This document shows, one piece after another, positions 6,769 through 15,623 of a stretch of DNA of 64,000 nucleotides. Numbering within the stretch: position 1 is the first letter of the stretch; each line of letters begins with the position of its first letter. The notes under the pieces were generated by a model. The model saw only the letters and a program-made list of their open reading frames with translations, was not told where the DNA came from and made no database searches. The position numbers were made by a program, and so were the translations under genes. The DNA is from Vagococcus salmoninarum. Its GTDB lineage: Bacteria > Bacillota > Bacilli > Lactobacillales > Vagococcaceae. The DNA lies in contig NZ_NGJU01000001.1 in NCBI RefSeq assembly GCF_003987495.1, positions 186,001 to 250,000 of the forward strand. Reading direction: 5' to 3'.

Positions 6769-6994
6769 GCGTGCCAATTTTAAAGGGGCTTGGAAAACTT
6801 TTCAGACATATATTAAGTAAAAGTGCTAAAATTAAGCCTAGTAATTTTAACTTAAAAGTATTGTTCTTTTAAAAGGTAGCTTTTTTAATAGATAGTTAGT
6901 TTAAGCGCTTCCACATTAATGTGGAAGAAAGGTATCTGTTATTTATCAGGCTTTAAAGTATACTAAAAATGTAAGGTATGAAGGAGGCGTTAGT
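6769..6994 (+). other. Upstream region of the PRD regulator
   Basis: AT-rich. An extended -10-like TGCTAAAAT occurs near 6825-6833 without a convincing -35. A 20-nt perfect palindrome lies at 6908-6927. No open reading frame with a ribosome site was seen before GGAGG at about 6982. Confidence 0.35.
6908..6927 (+). promoter_or_regulatory. 20-nt perfect palindrome, possible operator or RNA hairpin
   Basis: CTTCCACATTAATGTGGAAG, two perfect 10-nt arms with no spacer, about 70 nt before the PRD-regulator start. There is no T-run, so it is not a terminator. It may be a dimeric protein binding site. Confidence 0.45.
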
Positions 6995-9004
6995 GTGGAA
7001 TTGACAGAGAACGAAAAAAAGTTACTATTGTTGCTGTCAAAAGAGGAGGGCTATAAACCAGCAAAATATTTTTCAGAAGAAATGGGATATTCTTCGAAAA
7101 CGATTTACCAACTGTGCACGTCGATTTCTGAAAAACTAACATCTGAGTTAACTGCAGAAGTAATTAGTCGCCTACCTCGGAATGGTATTAAACTAGTTTA
7201 TTCATTTTCAGAAATTCAAGAATTGTTTTATTCAACCACTGCGACCCCATCTTTAAGTCACGAAACCAAGTATTCAAAAGGCTTCCGTAAAATATTTTTA
7301 CTCTTGGATTTGTTAATTACTGGTGAAATTGCCCATTTTGAATATTATGGGGAACTGTTCTACGTTAGTGAAATGACTATTCAAAAAGATTACACAAGAC
7401 TGTTGCAACTTTTAGAATCAAATGGCATTAATTTAACTAAAAAAGGCCGGCAAAAGACCGCTAATCTGAAGGAACTAAATGCAAGTCTGGCAATGATTAT
7501 TAAAAAAGTCGTGATGGAAAGTGCTGAAAAGAATGTTGTCAGTTTTGACAGTTACATCAAACTCTATTCAGAAGTTAAAGAAGTCAGCTATTATTATCAA
7601 TTATTTAAAAGTGTGAGCGAATTCTGTCAGCAAAGCTATTGAGAACATTCACCTGAATTACAAAATCATCACTTACAGTCGTTAACCTTATCGATTTATT
7701 TTTATCTGATTAGTCGCAGTAGCGAAGAAGTTAGTCATGGAAATAGTCTGGCTGATTTTTCAGCAGCACAACTCGATCAATTAGAATGGTACGTCTATGT
7801 CTTAGCCTTTACTAAAAGTTTAAATGAAGACTTTGCCATCGCCTTATCTCAAAAAGACATTCAGCAAATTTGTCACTTCTTAGTCATGCATGGCTTTGAC
7901 TTTACGGCAGTAGCTGGGGATGCTACTGACCCGAGAATTGCCCAGTCAGTGACAGAGTTAATTATTAAGTTATCAAATTATCTCGCCTTAGATTTAACCC
8001 ACAACGAGAAACTCCAGCAGTCCTTACTGAAACATATTGCCCCAATGATTGAACGCTTGCAACATAATATTTATATTAAAAATCCGATTGTTAATTTAAT
8101 TAAGAAACAGTATTCTTCAGTCTTTCAATTAATCAGTATTGCTGTCGGTGAACTGGAAAAACGCTTTGGTATTTTATTAAACGAAGATGAAAACGCCTTC
8201 TTGACGATTCACTTTCAAGTGGCAATAGAAGCCGAAGTTGATGTTAAACATGTTTTTGTTGTTTGTAAACAAGGCTTATTAACCTCAGAGTTGATTTATA
8301 ACCGTTTAAGTCAAGTTTTACCAAAGAACACGATGATTGAGTTAATTACGACAGACCAGTTAGCGCAGCTAACTAGTGAGAAAGTCGATTTAGTCGTTTC
8401 TTCAGTTAAAATTGCGACGGAAAAATTTAAGACTTGTTATGTCTCAGTCTTACCTTCCGATGAAGAATTAAAAAAAGTTGTGGAAGCTTTATTCGAAGTT
8501 GATACGCGAAAAAACAAACGAGCCTTGAAGGCAGTTCGACAAGGTAGTATTTTTTCCCAGTTTATTTTAGCCGAAAATGTTTTCTTGAAAGCCGATTACA
8601 AAAATAAAGAAGCCCTCTTTCGTTTCTTAGCAGAAGAATTTAGTCGGCGAAAAATTAGTAAGATCAATATCGAGAGTGAGTTAAATAAACGAGAACAGCT
8701 AGGTTATACCAGTTTAAACACAGGAATTGCCATTCCTCATGTGGCACCTCATTTAATTGAACGTAGTACGGTCATTTTTGTGACCTTAGAAAAACCGATT
8801 CAATGGGGCTATAACAAAGTCTCATTAGTATTATTGTTAGCTTTGAAAGAGGCTGATGTGTTATTCGCAAAAGACATTATCGAAGAAATTCAAGAAGTTA
8901 TTGAATCTTCAGAGCGGATTGAAGCAATTAGCCAGAGTCAGAATTATCGTGAGTTTAAAGAAAAATTATTAGTAGGAGAAGGAGCGAGCCGCCGTGTTCA
9001 ATGA
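6995..9004 (+). pseudogene. MtlR/LicR-type PRD transcriptional regulator interrupted by an in-frame TGA
   Basis: One reading frame of 670 codons is open from 6995 to 9004 except for TGA at 7640-7642 (codon 216, between QQSY and EHSPEL). The part before the stop holds two helix-turn-helix regions (about residues 10-60 and 100-150). The part after holds the PRD domains (conserved LLKHIAPMIERL near 345), an IIB-Gat-like domain (VFVVCKQG, cysteine about 424) and a fructose/mannitol-type IIA domain (TGIAIPHV, histidine about 582). This is the normal layout of PRD activators controlled by PTS phosphorylation. Most likely a tryptophan codon TGG mutated to TGA. The stop separates DNA binding from the sensor part. 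A fragment restarting at ATG 7886 could still be made. The 3' end overlaps the IIA gene by 11 nt. A sequencing error cannot be excluded. Confidence 0.8.
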
Positions 9005-9449
9005 CCGATTAATTTATTTACAAGAAGATTTTTCTAATCAAGCCGAAGTGTTCAACTTTTTAACAAGTAAGCTATTAGAAAAGGGCTTAGTCAAAGCCGA
9101 ATTTTTAACTAAAATTAGCGAAAGAGAGGCAGTTTTTCCGACAGGCCTAACAATTGGTGGTTACGGTGTAGCGATTCCTCACACGGATTCTGACTATGTT
9201 AATCAGTCACAAATTGCTTATGTTTCATTAGTTGAACCAGTTGTCTTTAAAGAAATGGGGAACGATTCAGTCGAAGTAGCAGTCACCCAAGTCTTTATGT
9301 TGGCTTTAAAAGAAGCTCATGAACAATTAGAAACGTTACAAAAGTTAATCGAAATGTTTCAAAATGAAGAGCATATGGCTGCCTTAGTTGCAGCAACAAC
9401 CGAAGCAGAAATCGAATCAGTCTTGATTGATTCAGAATTAATAAAATAG
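8994..9449 (+). CDS. PTS fructose/galactitol-type IIA component
   Basis: 151 aa phosphocarrier of the PTS_EIIA_2 family. The phospho-histidine lies in GGYGVAIPHTDS (about residue 62). GTG start 9 nt after AAGGAG. It overlaps the end of the regulator frame, so regulator and transporter form one transcript. With the IIC and IIB that follow it makes a three-polypeptide galactitol-type permease. Confidence 0.88.
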   Translation: MFNDRLIYLQEDFSNQAEVFNFLTSKLLEKGLVKAEFLTKISEREAVFPTGLTIGGYGVAIPHTDSDYVNQSQIAYVSLVEPVVFKEMGNDSVEVAVTQVFMLALKEAHEQLETLQKLIEMFQNEEHMAALVAATTEAEIESVLIDSELIK

Positions 9450-9461
9450 GAGGTAGTAAAA

Positions 9462-10805
9462 ATGTTAGATGGATTACAGTGGTTTGTTGATTTAGGGTCA
9501 ATTGTGGTGTTACCGATTTTAATCTTTATTTTTGGAATGGTCTTAGGGGCTAAACCAGCCAAAGCTTTCCAATCAGCCTTAACAGTAGGTGTCGGTTTTG
9601 TTGGACTAAACTTAGTCATTGATTTATTAAGTACCAGTTTAGGCTCGGCTGCCCAAGCCATGGTTGAGCGTTTTGGTTTAAGCTTAACGACGATTGACGT
9701 GGGTTGGCCAGCAGCAGCAGCAATTTCTTACGGGACTATTTTAGGAACCTTAACAATTCCAATTGGTGTCATTTTAAATATTGTCTTAATTGTTTTTGGC
9801 TTAACTAAAACTTTAAACATTGATGTCTGGAATTTTTGGCACGGCGCCTTTGTTGCCTCACTGATTTATGCCTTAACTGGAAACTTCTGGATGGGCTTAT
9901 TAGCAGCGGTTATCTACTTAATGATGATGCTCTTATTTGCTGATATTTTAGGACCAGTCATTAAGAAGTTCTACGGCTTCCCAAATATTACATTTCCACA
10001 TGGGACAGCTGTACCTGGCTTTATCTTTGCTTTACCTTTTAATTGGTTATTCGATCGAATTCCGGGAATTAAAGACTGGAAAGCTGATCCTGAAACGATT
10101 CAAAAGAAATTCGGAATTTTCGGGGATTCAACAGTTATGGGCTTCATTATCGGTTTAGTAATTGGGGTCTTAGCTGGTTACGATGTCGCCGGTGTTGGTC
10201 AGTTAGCCGTTAAAACAGGGGCTGTCATGGTCTTAATGCCGAAAATGGTTGCACTCTTAATGGAAGGGTTAACGCCAATTTCAGAAGCAGCCAACGAATT
10301 TGTTCAAAAGAAATTCCCAGGTCGCGAATTATTTATCGGGATGGATGCCGCTTTATCTGTTGGTCATCCAGCAGTCCTATCATCATCATTATTACTCGTG
10401 CCAATTACGATTTTATTAGCAGTCATTTTACCAGGAAATACAACATTGCCTTTTGGTGACTTAGCGACAATTCCTTTCGTAGTTTGTTTAATGGCAGCGG
10501 TCTTTAAAGGAAACATAGTTAGAACAGTGTTAACTGGAACAGTCTACATGACAACGATTTTATACATTACCTCATGGGTTGCGCCATTAGTAACAATGGC
10601 AGCTCAAGCAGCTAACTTTGATTTAGCTGGTAACACAAGTATCACAGCTTTAGCCGAAGGTGGTTTATGGACAACTTTAGTCTACGTTGGCTTAACTAAA
10701 TTATTTAGCTGGGGTGGGTTAATCTTCATCGGTTTAGTCGTACTTGGTTGTATGGTTTACGTTAATAAAATTTTACCAAAAAAAGCCTTAAAAGCTTCTA
10801 ATTAA
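9462..10805 (+). CDS. PTS galactitol-type IIC component
   Basis: 447 aa, about the size of GatC, hydrophobic, with the family's ILIFIFGMVLGAKPAKAFQSAL start, a long cytoplasmic loop (KDWKADPETIQKKFG) and GMDAALSVGHPAVLSSSLLLVP. It transports and phosphorylates a polyol or ketose with IIA and IIB. The family includes galactitol and several pentitol transporters; the substrate is not determined. GGAGG precedes the ATG. Confidence 0.9.
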   Translation: MLDGLQWFVDLGSIVVLPILIFIFGMVLGAKPAKAFQSALTVGVGFVGLNLVIDLLSTSLGSAAQAMVERFGLSLTTIDVGWPAAAAISYGTILGTLTIPIGVILNIVLIVFGLTKTLNIDVWNFWHGAFVASLIYALTGNFWMGLLAAVIYLMMMLLFADILGPVIKKFYGFPNITFPHGTAVPGFIFALPFNWLFDRIPGIKDWKADPETIQKKFGIFGDSTVMGFIIGLVIGVLAGYDVAGVGQLAVKTGAVMVLMPKMVALLMEGLTPISEAANEFVQKKFPGRELFIGMDAALSVGHPAVLSSSLLLVPITILLAVILPGNTTLPFGDLATIPFVVCLMAAVFKGNIVRTVLTGTVYMTTILYITSWVAPLVTMAAQAANFDLAGNTSITALAEGGLWTTLVYVGLTKLFSWGGLIFIGLVVLGCMVYVNKILPKKALKASN

Positions 10806-10825
10806 AAGACAGGAGGAAATTTATT

Positions 10826-11110
10826 ATGAAAAAAATGTTAATTATGTGTGGCACAGGTGTAGCAACTTCAACGATTGTGACTGGGAAGGTCAAAAAATGG
10901 TTGAAAGAAAATGATTTAGAAAATTCAGTTCAACTGTTCCAATCAAAAGTTGCTGATGAAATGAATAAAATTGATAATTACGATGTTGTCATTAGTACAA
11001 CGATTGTCCCAGACAAGATTAAAGACAAAGTTATTATGGGAATTCCCTTACTAACTAATATGGGCGTCGAAGCAATGTGGCAAGAAGTCGCTGAAAAAAT
11101 TAAAGAATAG
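10826..11110 (+). CDS. PTS galactitol-type IIB component
   Basis: 94 aa. MLIMCGTGVATSTIV is the IIB P-loop-like motif with the phospho-cysteine at residue 8. Cytoplasmic carrier between IIA (8994) and IIC (9462). Strong AGGAGG start signal. Confidence 0.92.
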   Translation: MKKMLIMCGTGVATSTIVTGKVKKWLKENDLENSVQLFQSKVADEMNKIDNYDVVISTTIVPDKIKDKVIMGIPLLTNMGVEAMWQEVAEKIKE

Positions 11111-11122
11111 AGGAGAACTTAG

Positions 11123-11959
11123 ATGGTATTAGTCGATTCAAAAGCATTATTTGAAAAAGCTCGGGCAGAAGGTTACGCCATTCCAGCTTGTAATTTCTTT
11201 GACTTAGATTCAGCTAGAAGTTATGTGGCAGTCGCAGAGCGTGAAAATCGTCCATTGATTTTAGCATTAGCGGAAGCTCATCTAGACATGATTAGTTTGG
11301 CAGAAGGTGCCTTAATCGGTAAGTATTTAGGGGAAAGAGCTAGTGTCCCAGTCGTCTTACACCTTGATCACGGACAAACCTTGTCTGTGATTAAAGAAGC
11401 GATTGACCTAGGCTTTACCTCAGTCATGATTGATAAGTCCGAAAGTAGCTTTGCTGAGAACGTAGCAATCACGAAAGAAGTCGTTGCTATGGCCCACGCT
11501 AAAAATGTCGTCGTCGAAGCTGAAATCGGTCATGTCGGTTCAGGAGAAAACTATGAGAATCACGAAGTCAAAGATTCGATATATACAGAAGTTGCCGAAG
11601 CCGTGGCTTTTGTCGAACAGACCCAAGTCGATTCTTTAGCAGTTTCAATCGGAACAGCTCACGGCAGCTATGTTGGCACACCAGAAATTAGTTTTGAACG
11701 TCTGAAAGAAATTTCCGAAGTGGTTAACATTCCTTTAGTTCTCCATGGTGGCTCCTCATCAGGGGATGAAAACTTGAATAAATGTGCCACTAGCGGGATT
11801 GAAAAAATCAACATTTTTTCAGATTTTATTACCGGGGCTTTAAAAGAAATTGAAACATCCAAGCCTGCTGACTTCTTCACCTTGAAAAAAATTGCCAATC
11901 AATCGATTGAAGCAACTTTGTCTCATTATTACCAAGTATTTGAAACGAAAGAAGGCTAA
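11123..11959 (+). CDS. Class II fructose/tagatose-bisphosphate-type aldolase
   Basis: 278 aa, class II (zinc) aldolase family close to GatY/KbaY. Metal and catalytic landmarks: VLHLDHGQT (zinc histidine and catalytic aspartate), VEAEIGHVG, IGTAHGSY, LVLHGGSS and INIFSDF in place of the usual INVAT/INVST. It cleaves a ketose phosphate to dihydroxyacetone phosphate and an aldehyde. No sugar-phosphate kinase or dehydrogenase is encoded in the operon, so it may act on a ketose monophosphate delivered by the PTS or depend on an enzyme elsewhere. The substrate is inferred. Confidence 0.82.
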   Translation: MVLVDSKALFEKARAEGYAIPACNFFDLDSARSYVAVAERENRPLILALAEAHLDMISLAEGALIGKYLGERASVPVVLHLDHGQTLSVIKEAIDLGFTSVMIDKSESSFAENVAITKEVVAMAHAKNVVVEAEIGHVGSGENYENHEVKDSIYTEVAEAVAFVEQTQVDSLAVSIGTAHGSYVGTPEISFERLKEISEVVNIPLVLHGGSSSGDENLNKCATSGIEKINIFSDFITGALKEIETSKPADFFTLKKIANQSIEATLSHYYQVFETKEG

Positions 11960-11961
11960 TT

Positions 11962-12651
11962 ATGTTAAACAAATTGAGAACGCCGTTTTTTGTAGTCAAT
12001 CCTAAAGCTTATTTATACGGCAAAGAAGCGTTAGCATTAGCGAAAGTCGCTAATGACTTAGCAGAGAAACACGACTTAGATGTCTTATTCACCGGACAAC
12101 ATGTTGACTTAAGTAACTTAGCTAGTCAAAATCCCAATTTATTAATAACAGCCCAGCATATGGATGGATTTCCTGCTGGACGAGGCATGGGCCATATTTT
12201 ACCAGCCGGCCTGGCTGAAGCTGGGGTAAAAGCTGTTTTTCTAAACCATGCGGAACACCCACAAACGTTAGGCGAACTAGTTAAGAGTTTAGAGTATGCC
12301 CGTGAGTATGATATTTTATCAATTGTTTGCGCAAACTCATACGAGGAAGTTCGAGCCATTGCCGTTTTAAAACCTGATGTGATGGTTTGTGAACCGAATG
12401 AATTAATCGGCACTGGTCAAACTAGTGACAGTACATATATGTTAGAAACTCAAGGAATCATCAAAGAGTTATCACCAAGGACCCAAGTCTTACAAGCAGC
12501 AGGTATCAGTACGGTAGCAGACGTCGCCCGAGCTTTTGAACTAGGAGCAGAAGGTACTGGTGGAACAAGTGGGATTGTCTGTGCTGATAATCCAGTAGCA
12601 GTGTTGACGGAAATGTTAGAAAAGACCGCAACATTTAAAGAAGGAGTGTAG
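11962..12651 (+). CDS. Archaeal-type triosephosphate isomerase homologue
   Basis: 229 aa, the short length typical of archaeal TIM rather than the roughly 250 aa bacterial enzyme. FFVVNPKAY carries the active-site lysine, VFLNHAEH the histidine position, CEPNELIGTG the glutamate, and AAGIST and GTGGTSGIV the phosphate grip. Starts 3 nt after the aldolase gene. It may interconvert the triose phosphates released by the aldolase, or act on another short sugar phosphate as TIM-like erythrulose-phosphate isomerases do. The catalytic residues argue for an active isomerase. Confidence 0.78.
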   Translation: MLNKLRTPFFVVNPKAYLYGKEALALAKVANDLAEKHDLDVLFTGQHVDLSNLASQNPNLLITAQHMDGFPAGRGMGHILPAGLAEAGVKAVFLNHAEHPQTLGELVKSLEYAREYDILSIVCANSYEEVRAIAVLKPDVMVCEPNELIGTGQTSDSTYMLETQGIIKELSPRTQVLQAAGISTVADVARAFELGAEGTGGTSGIVCADNPVAVLTEMLEKTATFKEGV

Positions 12652-12653
12652 TC

Positions 12654-13169
12654 ATGACAGTCTATTCAGAAGAAATCGCAGTTAAAAGCCATGGTGGCCG
12701 TGTCAGTTATTTAGAAATTACTGAAGCAGTAAAAGAAATTGTTGAAAAAAGTGGCATTAAAAATGGTATATGTCTTGTTCAATCGCCTCATACAACCTGT
12801 TCAGTCATCTTTGAAGAGTATGTTCACGACCATGATTTCAATGGGGATGAGTTTTTACAAGTCGATTTAAATGCTATTCTTGATAAAATCATTCCTAGAG
12901 AATTATCAGAAAATAGTAATTACCGTTACCCAGGGGAGAAACATTTAGAGTTCTTAATGACTTTAGATGATCCTAACTATCCTTGTGATCCAGGAACAAT
13001 TTTAAATGGCGATGCCCATATCCGAGCGTCATTCTTCGGCGTTAGTGAAAGCTTCACATTAACAGATAGTCATTTAAACATCGGCAGTGTCGGTTACATT
13101 TATTTTGTGGACTTTGATCAAAACAGAGCACGTAATCGTAAATGTCACGTTATGGTGATTGGTGAGTAA
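12654..13169 (+). CDS. YjbQ/UPF0047 family protein
   Basis: 171 aa. HTTCSVIFEE, NGDAHIRASFFG and the terminal GYIYFVDFD-x5-R stretch match the YjbQ family signatures (HTTAxxxINE, NGHAHLxAxLxG, GTWQxIxxxEFDGPRxR). Some members have thiamine-phosphate synthase activity in vitro, but the physiological role is unsettled. The family is usually about 135-140 aa, so this one has additional internal sequence (residues about 60-100). It follows the TIM homologue by 2 nt and is last in the operon, which suggests a link with metabolism of the sugar phosphate or a reactive aldehyde; that is inference. Confidence 0.75.
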   Translation: MTVYSEEIAVKSHGGRVSYLEITEAVKEIVEKSGIKNGICLVQSPHTTCSVIFEEYVHDHDFNGDEFLQVDLNAILDKIIPRELSENSNYRYPGEKHLEFLMTLDDPNYPCDPGTILNGDAHIRASFFGVSESFTLTDSHLNIGSVGYIYFVDFDQNRARNRKCHVMVIGE

Positions 13170-13193
13170 TATTATTAAGTGAAATGTATCGAG

Positions 13194-13227
13194 AAAGAGT
13201 CGAGGACTAAAGTCCCGACTCTTTTTT
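13194..13227 (+). terminator. Intrinsic terminator of the galactitol-type operon
   Basis: AAAGAGTCG-GGACT pairs with AGTCC-CGACTCTTT with one bulge, followed by a T-run ending near 13226. Confidence 0.8.
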
Positions 13228-13477
13228 GTGTTTATGAATAGTTTGTTAAAAAAGTTCAATCGTTAAAAAGCCTTTTATAAGAGTTTGTGTGTTATATACC
13301 CGCCATCAAGTGAAATTATTCACTTACATTAGTTACATAAGTTTAGTTTAATTACATATTGTTCAAAAGTTCACATGAAAGACGTATGATAAAAATGTAA
13401 ACGAGATATGGCCATATCAAGGAGACAAAAAAGCATAAATATAATTGTGAATAATAACACAATATCGGAGGAACAAG
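13228..13477 (+). other. Intergenic region upstream of the AEC permease
   Basis: AT-rich with scattered TTCAC elements (near 13318 and 13370). No promoter pair of standard spacing is convincing. A GGAGG site precedes the permease ATG. The two-component system encoded downstream might bind here; no clear site was seen. Confidence 0.3.
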
Positions 13478-14536
13478 ATGAATATTGGAGAAATTATTAA
13501 AACAACTGTGACAGATATGAATATTATTAGTGCCATTACATCAACCGTTTTTATTATTTTACTTGGCTTCTTTTGCCGCAAAAAAGGAATTTTTTCAGCA
13601 GAAGTCGGGAAGCTATTATCAAAAGTCGTTTTAACAGTTGCTTTGCCTGCCTTAGCTTTTAATGCTTTTATGCAAGACATTGATACAGATACATTGAAAC
13701 AAGGAATGAACGTCTTAATTTGGGGAATTGCCATTTATATTATCTTAATTTTTATTTCCAAACCATTCTTCCTTAGTTATAAAGGGGACAAACAAGATAC
13801 CTTACGTGTCTTAACCATTTTTGGTTCAACGACCTTTTTTGGAACGCCAATTGTCAGCGCGATTTATGGACCAATTGGGGTGATGTTCAGCTCAATCTTT
13901 AATATTGGTTACCGAATCTTCTTATATTCTTACGGCTATATCAAAATGAGTGGCTTGAAAATGGAATTAAAAAATATTAAAACGATGTTTCTAAATCCGA
14001 TTATTATTGCAACGTTTGCTGGCTTATTCATTTGGATTTTCCAAGGTTATTTGCCACAAGTTACTATTCCAGGTATTGATGGGGCAGCTGCTCATCAAGT
14101 AGGCTTTTTAAGAATTGATCAAACGGCAGTCTGGTTATTCAAACCTATGACATATTTAGCTGGTTTAGCTTCACCTTTAGCTTGGTTATCAATCGGTTCA
14201 ACATTAGGTGAAATTAGCTTTAAAAAAGCCGCATCAGATAAAACATCATGGTATTACAGTGTGGTTAAAGTAATTTTGGTTCCCGCAATCAACATCGTGT
14301 TATTGGCTTTATTAACAGTGACTGGTATTTTACCAGTTAACTTTACCGCTTTAGCAACAATCGTCATTATGATGGCAACACCAACAGCAACAGTTGCTGC
14401 AGCTTATGCCATTAGTTTTGATAAAGAAGCCTTACTAGCGTCAAATGCTTCATTGTTATCAACAGTTACGGCAGTTGTTATGACGCCGATTTGGATTATT
14501 GTGTTAGAAGTGATTAGCAAAACTGGTTTATTCTAG
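13478..14536 (+). CDS. AEC-family (auxin efflux carrier/malate permease) transporter
   Basis: 352 aa membrane protein with about ten hydrophobic segments and family features: an early LLGFFCRKKGIFS, KVVLTVALPALAFNAF and C-terminal MMATPTATVAAAYA followed by a final long helix. Bacterial AEC members export or import organic acids such as malate or lactate. It forms a pair with the D-2-hydroxyacid dehydrogenase 22 nt downstream and lies opposite a CitA/DcuS-type sensor system, both pointing to a 2-hydroxy or 2-oxo acid substrate. Confidence 0.82.
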   Translation: MNIGEIIKTTVTDMNIISAITSTVFIILLGFFCRKKGIFSAEVGKLLSKVVLTVALPALAFNAFMQDIDTDTLKQGMNVLIWGIAIYIILIFISKPFFLSYKGDKQDTLRVLTIFGSTTFFGTPIVSAIYGPIGVMFSSIFNIGYRIFLYSYGYIKMSGLKMELKNIKTMFLNPIIIATFAGLFIWIFQGYLPQVTIPGIDGAAAHQVGFLRIDQTAVWLFKPMTYLAGLASPLAWLSIGSTLGEISFKKAASDKTSWYYSVVKVILVPAINIVLLALLTVTGILPVNFTALATIVIMMATPTATVAAAYAISFDKEALLASNASLLSTVTAVVMTPIWIIVLEVISKTGLF

Positions 14537-14557
14537 AAAAATTAGGAGGAAAATACA

Positions 14558-15571
14558 ATGTTTAAAATTGCATGTTACGGTGTTCGACCAAATGAAGTGC
14601 CATTTTTTGAGGATTTAAATAAATATAACTACGATTTAACATTAGTTGAAGAGCTATTAACTCATGATAATATTGAGACAGCCCAAGGACATGATGCAGT
14701 CTTATTACGAGGAAACTGTGTGGCTGATCGTCAAAATTTAACAAAATTAAAAGAATACGGTATTAAGTACGTCTTCACTCGGACAGTCGGCTTTAATCAC
14801 ATTGATCTTGAAGCAGCTAGTGAGTATCACATGGAAGTTGCGCGAGTGCCATCTTATTCGCCAAATGCTATTGCTGAATTATCATTAACTTTAGCAATGA
14901 TGCTCCTAAGAAATACTGCCTATACGACAAATCGCACCTCTTACAAAAATTTTGTTGTTGACTCACAAATGTTTAGTCGGGAAATTCGCAATTGTACAGT
15001 GGGAATTATTGGCACAGGTAAAATTGGCTTAACTGAAGCCAAATTATTTAAAGGTCTTGGAGCAGAAGTTCTCGGTTACGATGTTTATGAATCTGACGTT
15101 GCGAAAGAATGTTTAACCTTTAGAAGCTTAGATCAATTATTAGCGGAAAGTGACATTGTTAGTATTCATGTCCCTTACTTCCCAGGTCAAAACGATCAAA
15201 TGATTAATTCTGAATTTTTAAGTAAAATGAAACCAAACAGTATTTTAATCAATACAGCTCGTGGGGAACTCCAAGACAACGAAGCAATTTTAAAGGCCAT
15301 CGAAGGCCAACATTTAGCCGGCTTTGCCACAGATGTCTTTGCTAATGAAAAAGATTTATTCTTTAAAGCCTTTGAACCTTGGCAAGCCTTGCCTGACCCA
15401 ACTGTCCAAAAGTTAGTTGATTTGTATCCACGAGTCCTAGTGACCCCCCATGTAGGCTCAAATACTGATGAAGCCTTATCAAATATGATTGAAACTAGTT
15501 TTGAAAACTTTAATGAGATATTAACAACAGGTAAGACTGCTAATGTGGTAGCTTTACCGAGTTTAGCTTAA
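14558..15571 (+). CDS. D-2-hydroxyacid dehydrogenase (D-lactate dehydrogenase type)
   Basis: 337 aa, NAD-dependent, D-LDH/D-hydroxyisocaproate-dehydrogenase branch. TVGIIGTGKIG is the dinucleotide motif. Catalytic Arg in INTARGE, Glu in the DVFANEKDLF segment and His in TPHVGS are present, and RTVGFNHID is typical for this branch. Together with the AEC permease it should interconvert a transported D-hydroxy acid and its keto acid. AGGAGG precedes the ATG. Confidence 0.87.
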   Translation: MFKIACYGVRPNEVPFFEDLNKYNYDLTLVEELLTHDNIETAQGHDAVLLRGNCVADRQNLTKLKEYGIKYVFTRTVGFNHIDLEAASEYHMEVARVPSYSPNAIAELSLTLAMMLLRNTAYTTNRTSYKNFVVDSQMFSREIRNCTVGIIGTGKIGLTEAKLFKGLGAEVLGYDVYESDVAKECLTFRSLDQLLAESDIVSIHVPYFPGQNDQMINSEFLSKMKPNSILINTARGELQDNEAILKAIEGQHLAGFATDVFANEKDLFFKAFEPWQALPDPTVQKLVDLYPRVLVTPHVGSNTDEALSNMIETSFENFNEILTTGKTANVVALPSLA

Positions 15572-15611
15572 AAAAAAGCGCCTATTTTCTAATTGAAAAT
15601 AGGCGCTTTTG
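15572..15611. terminator. Bidirectional terminator between convergent dehydrogenase and response regulator genes
   Basis: AAAAGCGCCTATTTTC (15574-15589) and GAAAATAGGCGCTTTT (15595-15610) form a perfect 16-bp helix with a 5-nt loop; A-run and T-run flank it, so it serves both strands. Confidence 0.9.
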
Positions 15612-15623
15612 TTAGCTAACGGT

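Noticed and set aside
7640-7642. Selenocysteine or other recoding at the TGA in the PRD regulator
   Set aside because: No SECIS-like structure seen and no precedent in this family; a Trp-to-stop mutation is simpler.
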